DNA of 64,000 bases from NCBI GenBank assembly GCA_963817035.1, contig CAWFMM010000004.1, forward strand, positions 1,364,001 through 1,428,000. The letters run 5' to 3'. Both the position numbers and the translations under genes were made by a program. Below the pieces are notes generated by a model. That model did no database searches. It saw only the letters and a list, made by a program, of their open reading frames with translations, and was not told the DNA's origin. Positions 37,206 through 46,004 of the stretch are shown one piece after another. Origin of the DNA: AC-49 sp963817035. Its GTDB lineage: Bacteria > Actinomycetota > Thermoleophilia > Solirubrobacterales > Solirubrobacteraceae. How positions within the stretch are numbered: the stretch's first letter is position 1; each line of letters starts with the position of its first letter.

Positions 37206-38399
37206 CTACGCCGTGATCAGCGTCGCCCGGCGGGTGAAGGTCAGCACGCCGCCGCACGCGGTGACGATGCAAGCACACACCACCGCCGCGCGCCAGCTCG
37301 AGGCGTCCACGATGACGCCCGCCGCCGCGGCGCCGGCGGCAACGCCTGCGGTGATGGCGAGCGCCATCCACGAGTAGGCCTCGCTGATCGCGCCGCGCGG
37401 TGCGACCGTCGTCACGAGCTCGTTCTGGGCCGCGACGAGCGGGGCGATGCTGGCGCCCGCGAGGATCACGAGGATCGCCATGACCGCGATCGACTGAGCA
37501 AGCAGCATCAGCGCGAACGCAAGCGGGATGACCAGCAGGAGGACGAGGTAGTCGAGATGCAGGGAGTGGCGACCGTCGCGCGAGCGCGTTCCGAACGCGA
37601 CGCCGCCGGCCGCGCTGGCCAGTGACGTCATGGCGAGCAGGATGCCCGCCGCGGCCCCTGAGCCGTGGGCGGTCGCGAAGGCCGGCAGCGCGACCTCGAG
37701 CGACCCGAAGCTGACACCGACCGTGAACGCAGCCGCGACGAGGGTGCGCAGCCCAGGCGCGCGCAACGGGCTCCTCCGGGGACCGTCGCCGCGGTGCGGA
37801 CGCCACTGACGTGACGCCGGCGCGCTCGCGAACACCACCGCGCCGATGCCGACGAACGCGACCATCGCCGCCAGGGCGACCGCGGCCGAGGCGATCGAGA
37901 TCAGCGTCGCCCCGATCAGCGGTCCGGTGACGAAGCCGACCTCGATCATGATCGCGTCGAACGCGTACGCGGCTGAGAGCATCTGGGGATCGGAGCCGGT
38001 GATCAGCGGCAGCAGCGGCCGGATCAGCGCCGAGACCGGGGGCAGGAACGCGCCCCCGAGGAACGCGAGCGCGACGAGCACCGCGCTCGAGGCGTGGTCG
38101 AGACCGGCGACGATCAGCGCGGTCATCCCGGCGATGTAGAACGGCAGCGGCGCGAGCACGGCGATCGTCTGGCCACGGCGATCCGCCATGCGCCCGAACA
38201 GCGGCGACGTCAGACCCGCGGCGACCGTGTAGCCCGCGACGACCGCGCCGGCGGCGGCGAACGACCCCGCCTCGCTGCGGATGAACAGGAGGATCATCAG
38301 CCCGGTTCCGCCGAGCGCGATGCGCGAGAAGATCAGGCCCGAGAATGCGTGCGCGGCGCCTGGCGCACGCAGGATCCGGCCGTACTGGCCGAGGCTCAC
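37206..38399 (-). CDS. Major facilitator superfamily transporter
   Basis: 397 residues with about 12 hydrophobic segments. The MFS loop 2-3 motif is SPLFGRMADRRGQTIAV. GTG start at 38399 overlaps the stop of the upstream HD-domain gene (GTGA), so the two are co-transcribed. Substrate cannot be inferred; the shape resembles drug or metabolite exporters. Confidence 0.88.
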   Translation of the reverse strand: MSLGQYGRILRAPGAAHAFSGLIFSRIALGGTGLMILLFIRSEAGSFAAAGAVVAGYTVAAGLTSPLFGRMADRRGQTIAVLAPLPFYIAGMTALIVAGLDHASSAVLVALAFLGGAFLPPVSALIRPLLPLITGSDPQMLSAAYAFDAIMIEVGFVTGPLIGATLISIASAAVALAAMVAFVGIGAVVFASAPASRQWRPHRGDGPRRSPLRAPGLRTLVAAAFTVGVSFGSLEVALPAFATAHGSGAAAGILLAMTSLASAAGGVAFGTRSRDGRHSLHLDYLVLLLVIPLAFALMLLAQSIAVMAILVILAGASIAPLVAAQNELVTTVAPRGAISEAYSWMALAITAGVAAGAAAAGVIVDASSWRAAVVCACIVTACGGVLTFTRRATLITA

Positions 38400-38992
38400 G
38401 GGCCGGCGTCCGGCGTGCCGTCGCAGCCCAGCTCGACGGCGTGCGGCTCCAGCGCCGCGATCACGAAGGTCACGTGCTCGTCGAAGTCGACGTCCAGTTC
38501 GGTCGCGCCGTTGCGCACGTCGTCGCGATTGACCGCAGCGGCGAAGCTCGGCTGCTTCAGCTTCTTCTTCACCGATTTGGCGGTCAGGCCGTGGATCCCC
38601 TGCGGGCGCACGTATGCGCACGCGAGCAGGAAGCCGCACAGCTCGTCGCATGCGAACAACGTGCGCTCGAGCGGGCTACCGCGCGAGACCCCGAGGAAAT
38701 CGGCGTGCGAGGCGATCGCGCGGACGATCACCGGATCGACGTTCAGCTCCTCGAGGACCTTCAGGGCCGTCCGCGGATGACCGGCGACGGTGTCGTCGAG
38801 GTCAGGGTGGCGTTCGTAGTCCATGTCGTGCAGCAGTCCCGCGACGCCCCACTGCTCCTCATCGCCGCCGAATGGGACCGCGTAGGCGCGCACGGCCAGC
38901 TCGACCGCGCGGCAGTGGCGGCGTAACGACGGCGACTGGACCCAGTCTTCGAGAAGGGCATGGGCCGCGGCGCGCGAAAGCAGCAACGGCAT
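38396..38992 (-). CDS. HD-domain hydrolase-like protein
   Basis: 198 residues. HD metal site: conserved His near RRHCRAVELAVRAYA, the HD pair in GLLHDMDYERHPDL, and a further His in AIASHADFLGV with ERTLFACDELCG. Such proteins are phosphohydrolases of unknown substrate. Start supported by TAGGGT (39005-39000) 7 nt upstream. Coupled to the MFS gene. Confidence 0.85.
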   Translation of the reverse strand: MPLLLSRAAAHALLEDWVQSPSLRRHCRAVELAVRAYAVPFGGDEEQWGVAGLLHDMDYERHPDLDDTVAGHPRTALKVLEELNVDPVIVRAIASHADFLGVSRGSPLERTLFACDELCGFLLACAYVRPQGIHGLTAKSVKKKLKQPSFAAAVNRDDVRNGATELDVDFDEHVTFVIAALEPHAVELGCDGTPDAGP

Positions 38993-38999
38993 GGCTGTT

Positions 39000-39005
39000 A
39001 CCCTA
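39000..39005 (-). promoter_or_regulatory. -10-like TAGGGT before the HD-domain gene
   Basis: On the minus strand TAGGGT lies 7 nt before the ATG at 38992. Confidence 0.45.
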
Positions 39006-39050
39006 GCCCAGCGCTCCGTCACCGGCCCTCGCATCGGCGCGCATCCAGCT

Positions 39051-40346
39051 ATGCAGAAGTTCGTCATCGAAGGCGGCGTTCCGTTGTCCGGCACGGTTGT
39101 TCCGGCGGGCAACAAGAACGGCGCCCTACCAATCCTCGCCGCCTCGTTGCTGACCTCCGAGGAGGTCGTGCTGCGCAACGTGCCGCGAATCCGCGACGTC
39201 GAGGCGATGCTCGTGCTGCTGCGCGGCCTCGGCGTCAGCGCCGACTGGCGCGCCCCCAACGAGGTCGTGCTCAACGCGTCCGGCGCGTCGAGCGAAGCGT
39301 CGCTGGACCGCGATGCCGCCGACCGCATCCGTGCGTCATTCCTGCTCGCCGGCCCGCTGCTGGCCCGCTTCGGCCGCGCCGCGATGCCGCCTCCGGGCGG
39401 CGACGTGATCGGGCGCCGGCGCCTGGACCCGCACCTCGACGCGTTCGCGGCGCTCGGGGCCGACTACGTCCACGGCCGCGACATCGTCATCTCCGGCTCG
39501 CTGAAGGCCGGCAACGTCTACATGGACGAGCCGTCGGTCATGGCGACCGAGAATGCGCTGCTCGCCGCGGCGTTGACCCCGGGCATCACGGTGATCGGCA
39601 ATGCGGCCTGTGAGCCCCACGTTCAGGACCTGTGCCGGATGCTCTGCGCGATGGGCGCGCGGATCGAGGGCATCGGCTCCAACGTCCTGACCGTCAACGG
39701 CCAGGACGAGCTCGGCGGCTGCACCCACACCGTCGGCCCCGACCACATCGAGATCGGGTCGTTCATGGCGCTGGCCGGCGTCACCGGTGGCGAGCTGCGC
39801 ATCCAGGACACCGTTCCCGACGACCTGCGGATGATCCGGCTCGTGTTCGAGCGCCTCGGCTTGCGCACCGAGATCGACGGCGCCGACGTGCTCGTCCCCG
39901 GCGGCCAGAAGCTGATTGCCCGCCAGGATCTCGGGGAGCACACCACACGCGTGCAGGACGGCCCGTGGCCGGCGTTCCCCGCCGACCTGACGTCGATCGC
40001 GCTGGCGCTGGCGACGCAGTGCGAGGGCCAGGTGCTGATCCACGAGTGGATGTTCGAGAATCGCATGATCTTCACCGACAAGCTCGTGTCGATGGGCGCG
40101 AACATCACGATGTGCGACCCGCACCGAGCGATCGTCTACGGGCCGCGCCGGCTGCGCGCCCAGCGGCTGACCTCGCCCGACATCCGTGCCGGCATGGCGA
40201 TGCTGATCGCCGCGCTGTGCGCGCAGGGTCGCAGCGAGATCGGCAATATCCGCGAGATCGACCGCGGCTACGAGCGTATCGATGAGCGCCTGCGCGATCT
40301 GGGCGCCCAGATCGATCGCGTCGCGACCGAGCCCGTCCACGCGTAG
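39051..40346 (+). CDS. murA: UDP-N-acetylglucosamine 1-carboxyvinyltransferase with Cys-to-Asp active site
   Basis: First committed step of peptidoglycan synthesis. 431 residues from ATG 39051 (MQKFVIEGGVPLSGTV). Catalytic Lys-Asn in PAGNKNGALPI. The flexible-loop residue that is cysteine in most MurA (PGGC) is aspartate here: PPPGGDVIGRRRLDPH, Asp118. Asp at this position occurs in Mycobacterium tuberculosis and Chlamydia and is known to make MurA insensitive to fosfomycin. An ATG at 38991 is in frame but adds a non-conserved extension. Confidence 0.94.
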   Translation: MQKFVIEGGVPLSGTVVPAGNKNGALPILAASLLTSEEVVLRNVPRIRDVEAMLVLLRGLGVSADWRAPNEVVLNASGASSEASLDRDAADRIRASFLLAGPLLARFGRAAMPPPGGDVIGRRRLDPHLDAFAALGADYVHGRDIVISGSLKAGNVYMDEPSVMATENALLAAALTPGITVIGNAACEPHVQDLCRMLCAMGARIEGIGSNVLTVNGQDELGGCTHTVGPDHIEIGSFMALAGVTGGELRIQDTVPDDLRMIRLVFERLGLRTEIDGADVLVPGGQKLIARQDLGEHTTRVQDGPWPAFPADLTSIALALATQCEGQVLIHEWMFENRMIFTDKLVSMGANITMCDPHRAIVYGPRRLRAQRLTSPDIRAGMAMLIAALCAQGRSEIGNIREIDRGYERIDERLRDLGAQIDRVATEPVHA

Positions 40347-40374
40347 CTCGGCCCCGAGCGCCGAGCCGATAGCC

Positions 40375-41331
40375 ATGAACCGTCCGATCCCCAGCGGAAC
40401 CCGCGATGTGCTGCCCGACGAGATGCGCGAACTGCGCGCCATCACGGGCCAGCTCCGCGACGTCTTCGAGACCAGAGGCTACGGCGAGATCTACACGCCG
40501 GCGATCGAATACGAGGCGGTGATCGGCGGGCACACGTCGGCCGGAGTCGGTGGGGCCTACCACCTGTTCGACGAGCACGGCGCCGTGCTCGCGCTGCGCA
40601 CCGACATGACAGTGCCGATCGCCCGCGTCGTGGGCACGCGCTACGCGGCGGCCGAGTTGCCGCTGCGCTTCTGTTATGCCGCCCACGTCTACCGCGTGGT
40701 GCGCGCCCAGCGCGGCCAGCCGCGCGAGTTCCTGCAGGCCGGGATCGAGCTGCTCGGCGCGCCGGCGCCGCGGGGCACGGCAGAGGCGCTGACCGTGCTG
40801 TGCGCGGCGCTCGATGCGACCGGGCTTCAGGGCTACCGGATCGGTCTTGGTGACGCGGCGCTGATGCCGGAGCTTCTGGTATCGCTCGGGGTCGAGGCCG
40901 AGGGCGCCCAGCGGATCCTCGGCGAGCTCGTCTCGCGCGACTTCGTCGGCCTCGAGCGCGAGGCGCGCGAGCTCGGCGTGCACGAGGCGGTGCTCGCCGC
41001 GGCGACCACTCGCGGCGGCGCCGAGGTCCTCGACGTTGCGCCGGGACCGCTCGCCGATGCGGTGAGCGGGCTGCGCGGCGTGGTCGAGCTGCTCGAGCCG
41101 GCCGTTGCCGAGCGGGTGATCTTCGATCTCGGCCTGGCTCGCGATCTCGACTACTACACGGGCGCGGTCTTCGAGGTCTACGACCCGGCGCTCGGGATGC
41201 CGCTCGGTGGCGGCGGGCGTTACGACGACCTGCTCGGCCAGTTCGGTCGTTCGCTTCCGGCCGTCGGCTTCGCGATCAACGTCGACCGGCTGCACCACGC
41301 GCTGGCCGGCGAGGAACGGGGCGTGCGATGA
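40375..41331 (+). CDS. hisZ: ATP phosphoribosyltransferase regulatory subunit
   Basis: HisS-like catalytic-core paralogue that activates short-form HisG. 318 residues; RPIPSGTRDVLPDE, ALRTDMTVPIARVVG, RFCYAAHVYR, GREFLQ-like REFLQAGIELLG, YYTGAVFEVYD and GGGGRYDDLLGQFG. It ends about where the HisRS anticodon-binding domain would begin and precedes a 208-residue HisG, so HisZ rather than a histidyl-tRNA synthetase. Its stop overlaps the hisG ATG. Confidence 0.92.
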   Translation: MNRPIPSGTRDVLPDEMRELRAITGQLRDVFETRGYGEIYTPAIEYEAVIGGHTSAGVGGAYHLFDEHGAVLALRTDMTVPIARVVGTRYAAAELPLRFCYAAHVYRVVRAQRGQPREFLQAGIELLGAPAPRGTAEALTVLCAALDATGLQGYRIGLGDAALMPELLVSLGVEAEGAQRILGELVSRDFVGLEREARELGVHEAVLAAATTRGGAEVLDVAPGPLADAVSGLRGVVELLEPAVAERVIFDLGLARDLDYYTGAVFEVYDPALGMPLGGGGRYDDLLGQFGRSLPAVGFAINVDRLHHALAGEERGVR

Positions 41332-41954
41332 GCGATCTGCGGATCGCCGTACCCCGCGGGGCGCTGATGGGTCCGACGCTCGATCTGCTCGACGATCTCG
41401 GCATCGCCACCGCCGAGGTCCGCGGCAACGACCGCAAGCTGCTGTTCGAGGATGTCGGGCTGATCACGATGCGCCCGTCCGATGTGCCGACCTACGTCGC
41501 GGCCGGCGCCGCCGACATCGGGATCACCGGGAAGGACGTGCTCATGGAGCAGTCCGACCGCGCCGTGTACGAGTTGATGGATCTTGGCTTCGGCCGTTGC
41601 GTGATGGTGCTCGCAACGGTCGATGGACCCGATCCGGCGGCCGAGGCGCTGCGGCGGCTCGGGGTCGTGCGGGTCGCGACCAAGTACCCGAAGATCGCCG
41701 CCGCGTACTTCGAGGAGACCGGGCGCCAGGCGGAGATCGTCGAGGTCAAGGGCTCAGTCGAGCTCGCGCCGATCACCGGGCTCGCCGAGGCGATCGTCGA
41801 CCTCACCGCGACCGGGACGACGCTGCGCGAGAACGGGCTGATCGTGCGCGAGGAGATCGCCGTCGCGACGGCCCGGCTGATCGCCAATCCGGTGTCGCAC
41901 AAGCTGCGGGCGTCCGCGATCGACGACCTGCTCGGGCGCATCCGTGCGCGTTGA
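41328..41954 (+). CDS. hisG: ATP phosphoribosyltransferase, short form
   Basis: First step of histidine synthesis. 208 residues, lacking the C-terminal ACT-like domain, as expected with HisZ. RIAVPRGALMGPTLDLL, ADIGITGKDVLME, VRVATKYPKIAAAYF and the PRPP loop near DLTATGTTLREN. Coupled to hisZ (ATGA). Confidence 0.94.
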   Translation: MSDLRIAVPRGALMGPTLDLLDDLGIATAEVRGNDRKLLFEDVGLITMRPSDVPTYVAAGAADIGITGKDVLMEQSDRAVYELMDLGFGRCVMVLATVDGPDPAAEALRRLGVVRVATKYPKIAAAYFEETGRQAEIVEVKGSVELAPITGLAEAIVDLTATGTTLRENGLIVREEIAVATARLIANPVSHKLRASAIDDLLGRIRAR

Positions 41955-43182
41955 GCGCCTGAGCATCGACGGGGATCCGGGCGCTGCCGCGGCGCGGGTG
42001 AGGGGGCTCGTGCATGCGATGGGCGAGGCGGTCCGCGGACAGGTCGGCGGGATCATCGCCGCGGTTCGTGAGGGTGGCGATCAGATGCTGGCGAGCTACG
42101 GCCGCAACTTCGACGGCCTGGCCGGTGCGGTCGCGGTCCCGCGCTCTGAGCTCGACGACGCGTTGGCGGAGCTCGATCCCGATGTGCGTGCCGGCCTCGA
42201 AGTGGCGATCGCCAACGTCCGTGCCGTCGCCGAGGCGGGGCTGAGCGTCGACCGCGAAGTGGCGTTGCCCCAGGGCCACACCGTCACGCTGCGCGAGACG
42301 CCGGTGCGCCGCGCCGCGATCTACGCGCCCGGCGGCCGCGCGCCGTATCCGTCGACCGTCGTCATGGGGGTCGTCACCGCTCGCGCCGCGGGGGTGGAGG
42401 AGATCGTCGTCTGCACCCCACAGGCCCACCGGGTCGTGCTGGCCGCGTGCGCGCTGTGCGGGGTCGACACGGTTCTGAGGGTCGGTGGCGCCCACGCGGT
42501 CGCCGCGCTGGCCTACGGCACCGAGACGATCGCCCGCGTCGACGTCATCGCTGGGCCGGGCAACGAGTGGGTCCAGGAGGCCAAGCGCCAGGTCTCGGGC
42601 GATGTCGGCATCGACGGGTTCCTCGGTCCCTCGGACGTCGTCGTGCTCGCCGACGCTTCCGCCGACCCGAAGCTGGTGAGCTGCGATCTGCTCGCCCAGG
42701 CCGAGCACGGCGATGGGACGATCGTGGCCGCGGTCAGCGACGACGCGGCGTTGCTCGAGGGGATCGACCTCGCCGCGGGCGCTGTGACGGGCGCGGCCGC
42801 CGCACTGGTGAAGGCCGCCGATCTCGACGAAGCGCTGGCGTTCGCCGAGGCGTTCGCTCCTGAGCACCTCGAGCTCGTGGGTGCGTCGGCCGAGGCGCTT
42901 GCACCACGCGTGCGGAGCGCCGGGGCCGTGTTCGTCGGGGCCGCGAGCGCCGTCGCGTTCGGCGACTACGTCGCCGGCTCCAACCACTCGCTTCCGACCG
43001 GCGGATCCGCGCGGTTCGCCTCGGGACTCAGCGTGCGTCACTTCCGTCGTCGCTTCAGCGAGGTGCGCATCGACGCGGCCGCCGCCGGCGTGCTCGCGGT
43101 GGCCGGCGAGCCGCTTGCGCGAGCCGAAGGATTCGGTGTCCACGCGGATTCAATGCTCAGCAGGGAGAATGTCTCCCCATGA
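41944..43182 (+). CDS. hisD: Histidinol dehydrogenase
   Basis: Zinc enzyme for the last two steps of histidine synthesis. 412 residues from GTG 41944 (MRVERLSIDG), 11 nt inside hisG. YAPGGRAPYPSTVVMGV, GPGNEWVQEAKRQV, LLAQAEHGDG (metal ligands), and the catalytic Glu-His in FAPEHLELVG. Its stop overlaps the hisB ATG. Confidence 0.95.
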   Translation: MRVERLSIDGDPGAAAARVRGLVHAMGEAVRGQVGGIIAAVREGGDQMLASYGRNFDGLAGAVAVPRSELDDALAELDPDVRAGLEVAIANVRAVAEAGLSVDREVALPQGHTVTLRETPVRRAAIYAPGGRAPYPSTVVMGVVTARAAGVEEIVVCTPQAHRVVLAACALCGVDTVLRVGGAHAVAALAYGTETIARVDVIAGPGNEWVQEAKRQVSGDVGIDGFLGPSDVVVLADASADPKLVSCDLLAQAEHGDGTIVAAVSDDAALLEGIDLAAGAVTGAAAALVKAADLDEALAFAEAFAPEHLELVGASAEALAPRVRSAGAVFVGAASAVAFGDYVAGSNHSLPTGGSARFASGLSVRHFRRRFSEVRIDAAAAGVLAVAGEPLARAEGFGVHADSMLSRENVSP

Positions 43183-43772
43183 GCCGCAGTGCCGAGATCG
43201 TCCGCGAGACCAAGGAGACCAGCGTCCGCCTCGAGCTGACGCTCGACGGCACTGGCGCGGGCACGCGTGAGACCGGCGTCGGCTTCCTCGATCACATGCT
43301 CGATCTGCTCGCGCGCCACGGCCGCATGGACCTCGAGGTGATGGTCACCGGCGACCTGCAGACCGGCTCGCACCACACCGTCGAGGACACCGGCCTCGCG
43401 CTCGGCCAGGCCCTGGACCGCGCCCTCGGTGACCGCGCCGGGATCACGCGCTACGGCCACGCCGTCGTGCCGATGGACGAGGCGCGCGCGACCGCGACGC
43501 TCGACATCTCCGGGCGGCCGTTCTGCGCGTTCGAGGCCGAGCTGCCGCCGGGTGGCACGGGCGGCTTCGACCACGAGCTCGCCGAGGAGTTCTTCCGTGC
43601 GCTGGCCAATGCGGCCAAGCTGACGTTGCACCTGTCGGTCGATGCCGGAACCAACGCCCACCACATGATCGAAGCGCTGTTCAAGGCCTTGGCCCGTGCG
43701 TTGCGGATGGCGGTCGCGATCGACCCGACTGAAACCGGCGTGCCGTCGACCAAGGGGACGCTGACCGCGTGA
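43179..43772 (+). CDS. hisB: Imidazoleglycerol-phosphate dehydratase
   Basis: Manganese enzyme of histidine synthesis, monofunctional form. 197 residues: GVGFLDHMLDLLARHG, GSHHTVEDTGLALGQAL, and AHHMIEALFKALARAL. Coupled to hisD (ATGA) and hisH (GTGA). Confidence 0.95.
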   Translation: MSRSAEIVRETKETSVRLELTLDGTGAGTRETGVGFLDHMLDLLARHGRMDLEVMVTGDLQTGSHHTVEDTGLALGQALDRALGDRAGITRYGHAVVPMDEARATATLDISGRPFCAFEAELPPGGTGGFDHELAEEFFRALANAAKLTLHLSVDAGTNAHHMIEALFKALARALRMAVAIDPTETGVPSTKGTLTA

Positions 43773-44407
43773 GCCTGACCGCGCGCATCGGTCTGATCGA
43801 CTACGGCATGGGGAACCGCCGTTCGGTCGAGAAGGCACTGGATCACGTCGGCGCCAAGGTTGTGCGCAGCGGCGATCCGGCCGTTTTGCGGACGTGCGAC
43901 GGCCTCGTCCTGCCCGGGGTCGGCGCATTTCCCAAAGCGATGGACAACCTCCGCGAGCGGGGCCTCGACGAGTTCGTGGTGCGTCGCGCGCGCGACGGAA
44001 CGCCGCTGCTCGGCGTGTGCCTCGGGATGCAACTGCTGTTCGAGCACTCCGAGGAGCTCGGCGGCGCCGACGGGCTCGGCCTGCTCGGCGGAGACGTTCG
44101 CTACCTTCAGGACGCGCCCAAGCTCCCGCACATCGGCTGGAACCTCGTCGAGTGGGCGACCGGCTCGCCGCTGATCGACGGCCTCGGCGGCGGCGGCGCG
44201 TTCTACCACGTGCACTCGCTGGCCGTGGTCACCGACGACGGCGTTCTCGGCTACGGCGATTACGGTCGGCGGTTCGTTACCGCGGTGGCGAAAGGCTCGG
44301 TGTTCGGTGCGCAGTTTCATCCCGAGAAGTCCTCGGTCGCCGGCTTACACCTTCTTGCGAATTTCACGCGCATCTGCGCGCGGGTCCCGGTCGGTTCCGC
44401 CCAGTGA
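43769..44407 (+). CDS. hisH: Imidazole glycerol phosphate synthase, glutaminase subunit
   Basis: Class I amidotransferase supplying ammonia to HisF. 212 residues; nucleophile in GVCLGMQLLFE, and His-Glu in GAQFHPEKSS. GTG start overlaps hisB; its TGA overlaps the hisA GTG. Confidence 0.95.
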   Translation: MSLTARIGLIDYGMGNRRSVEKALDHVGAKVVRSGDPAVLRTCDGLVLPGVGAFPKAMDNLRERGLDEFVVRRARDGTPLLGVCLGMQLLFEHSEELGGADGLGLLGGDVRYLQDAPKLPHIGWNLVEWATGSPLIDGLGGGGAFYHVHSLAVVTDDGVLGYGDYGRRFVTAVAKGSVFGAQFHPEKSSVAGLHLLANFTRICARVPVGSAQ

Positions 44408-45132
44408 TTCTCTATCCCGCCATCGACATCGCCGACGGGCAGGCCGTCCGCCTCGTGCGGGGCGACTTCGCCGAGAAGACGGTGTACAAGGACTCGCCGC
44501 TGGAGGCCGCGCGGGCGTGGGTCGAGCACGGGGCGCGGTTCCTGCACATCGTCGATCTCGACGGCGCGCGGATCGGTTCCCCGCAGTCGCTCGGGCACCT
44601 CGAGCAGATCACCCACGAACTGTCGGTGCCGGTCCAGTACGGTGGCGGGCTGCGCTCGCTGCCGGCGGTCCGCGATGCGCTGGCCGCCGGTGCCGAGCGC
44701 GTAATCCTCGGTACCGCGGCGTACAACAACCTCGATTTCCTCGACGACGTGCTCGGCGCGTTTCGCGACCGTGTGATCGTCAGCATCGACACGCGTGGAG
44801 GCTTCGTGTCGACGTCGGGCTGGCAGGAGACGACGGAGATCCCGGCCGAGGTGCTGATCGAGCGCCTCCAGAACCGTGGGGTGCGTCAGTTCGTCTACAC
44901 CAACGTCGACAAGGACGGGATGCTCGAAGGCCCGAACCTCGACGAGGTTCGTACGATCGCCCAGTCGATCCGTGGGCGCTTCCTGTACTCCGGCGGGATT
45001 GGGCAGCTCTGCGACCTCGAGGGGCTCGCCGCGCTGCGTCAGGTCAACCTCGGCGGCGTGATTGTCGGCAAGGCGCTCTATGAGGGTCGCTTCAGCGTGG
45101 CTGAGGGCCAGGCCGCGCTCAGCCCGCGCTAG
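44404..45132 (+). CDS. hisA: Phosphoribosylformimino-5-aminoimidazole carboxamide ribotide isomerase
   Basis: TIM-barrel isomerase. 242 residues from GTG 44404. Catalytic Asp in YPAIDIADGQAVRLVRGD, second Asp in VSIDTRGG, phosphate sites YGGGLRS and YSGGIG. In some actinobacteria HisA (PriA) also does the TrpF reaction; the sequence alone does not settle that here. Stop TAG is embedded in the TAGCGT before hisF. Confidence 0.94.
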   Translation: MILYPAIDIADGQAVRLVRGDFAEKTVYKDSPLEAARAWVEHGARFLHIVDLDGARIGSPQSLGHLEQITHELSVPVQYGGGLRSLPAVRDALAAGAERVILGTAAYNNLDFLDDVLGAFRDRVIVSIDTRGGFVSTSGWQETTEIPAEVLIERLQNRGVRQFVYTNVDKDGMLEGPNLDEVRTIAQSIRGRFLYSGGIGQLCDLEGLAALRQVNLGGVIVGKALYEGRFSVAEGQAALSPR

Positions 45133-45135
45133 CGT
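45130..45135 (+). promoter_or_regulatory. -10-like TAGCGT containing the hisA stop codon
   Basis: hisA stop TAG begins TAGCGT, 9 nt before the hisF ATG at 45145. Confidence 0.4.
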
Positions 45136-45144
45136 CGGCGACCG

Positions 45145-45936
45145 ATGCATCTCAAGCGCGTCATTCCGTGTCTGGACGTCGATGCCGGACGTGTCGTCAA
45201 GGGGACGAACTTCGTCGACCTGCGTGACGCGGGCGATCCGGTCGCGCTGGCCGAGCGCTACGACCTCGAGGGCGCCGACGAGCTGATCTTCCTCGACATC
45301 ACGGCGACCCACGAGAAGCGCGACACGATCGTCGATCTCGCCCGCCGTACGGCTGACAACGTCTTCATCCCGTTCACGATCGGCGGCGGGATCCGCAGCG
45401 TTCTCGATGCGCAGGCGGTGCTCGATGCCGGGGCCGACAAGGTCGCCGTCAACAGCGCAGCGGTCGCGCGGCCCGAGCTGATCGACGAGCTGGCGGCGCA
45501 GTTCGGCTCGCAGTGTGTGGTGCTGGCGATCGACGCGCGCGGGCGAGCCGGGGCCGAGGAGAGCGGCTGGGAGGTTTTCGTCGCCGGCGGCCGGACCGCG
45601 ACGGGCCGCGACGCGGTGGCATGGGCGCGCGAGGGTGTTGAGCGCGGGGCGGGGGAGATCCTGCTCACGAGCATGGACCGCGACGGCACCGAGGACGGCT
45701 ATGACCTGCCACTCCTGACCGCGGTCTCGTCGGTCGTCGGCGTCCCGGTGATCGCGTCAGGTGGCGCGGGAACGCTCGAGCACCTCGTCGAGGCGCTGCA
45801 GGCCGGCGCCGACGCGGCGCTGGCGGCGTCGATCTTCCACTACGGGCAGTTCTCGATCGCCGAGGCCAAGGAGCACCTCGCGGCGGCTGGTGTTCCCGTT
45901 CGCCGGACGTCTCCCTCGAGGGGTCAGACCCCTTGA
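45145..45936 (+). CDS. hisF: Imidazole glycerol phosphate synthase, cyclase subunit
   Basis: Partner of HisH. 263 residues; catalytic Asp in PCLDVDAGRVVKG, second in AIDARGRAG, IGGGIRS and SGGAGTLEHLVE phosphate sites. The last residues (SRGQTP) are encoded by a copy of the GGGGTCAGACCCC palindrome, so the element seems to have supplied the end of the gene. Last gene of the his run; hisC, hisI and hisE are not here. Confidence 0.95.
   Translation: MHLKRVIPCLDVDAGRVVKGTNFVDLRDAGDPVALAERYDLEGADELIFLDITATHEKRDTIVDLARRTADNVFIPFTIGGGIRSVLDAQAVLDAGADKVAVNSAAVARPELIDELAAQFGSQCVVLAIDARGRAGAEESGWEVFVAGGRTATGRDAVAWAREGVERGAGEILLTSMDRDGTEDGYDLPLLTAVSSVVGVPVIASGGAGTLEHLVEALQAGADAALAASIFHYGQFSIAEAKEHLAAAGVPVRRTSPSRGQTP
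45919..45934. repeat. GGGGTCAGACCCC palindrome, copy 1 (inside hisF 3' end)
   Basis: AGGGGTCAGACCCCTT: arms GGGGTC and GACCCC around a central A. It overlaps the last codons and stop of hisF. Confidence 0.7.
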
Positions 45937-45973
45937 GTCACTGCGACTGAGATTTCGTGCGTCCGCCGCTCGT

Positions 45974-45990
45974 AAGGGGTCAGACCCCTT
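45974..45990. repeat. GGGGTCAGACCCC palindrome, copy 2
   Basis: AAGGGGTCAGACCCCTT between the convergent hisF and epimerase genes, 40 bp from copy 1. It may act as a bidirectional terminator, or be one of a dispersed extragenic palindrome family. Confidence 0.7.
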
Positions 45991-46004
45991 TGGTGGTTGG
46001 GTGG

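Noticed and set aside
40375..41331. Histidyl-tRNA synthetase
   Set aside because: No C-terminal anticodon-binding domain and immediately coupled to short HisG, so HisZ fits better.
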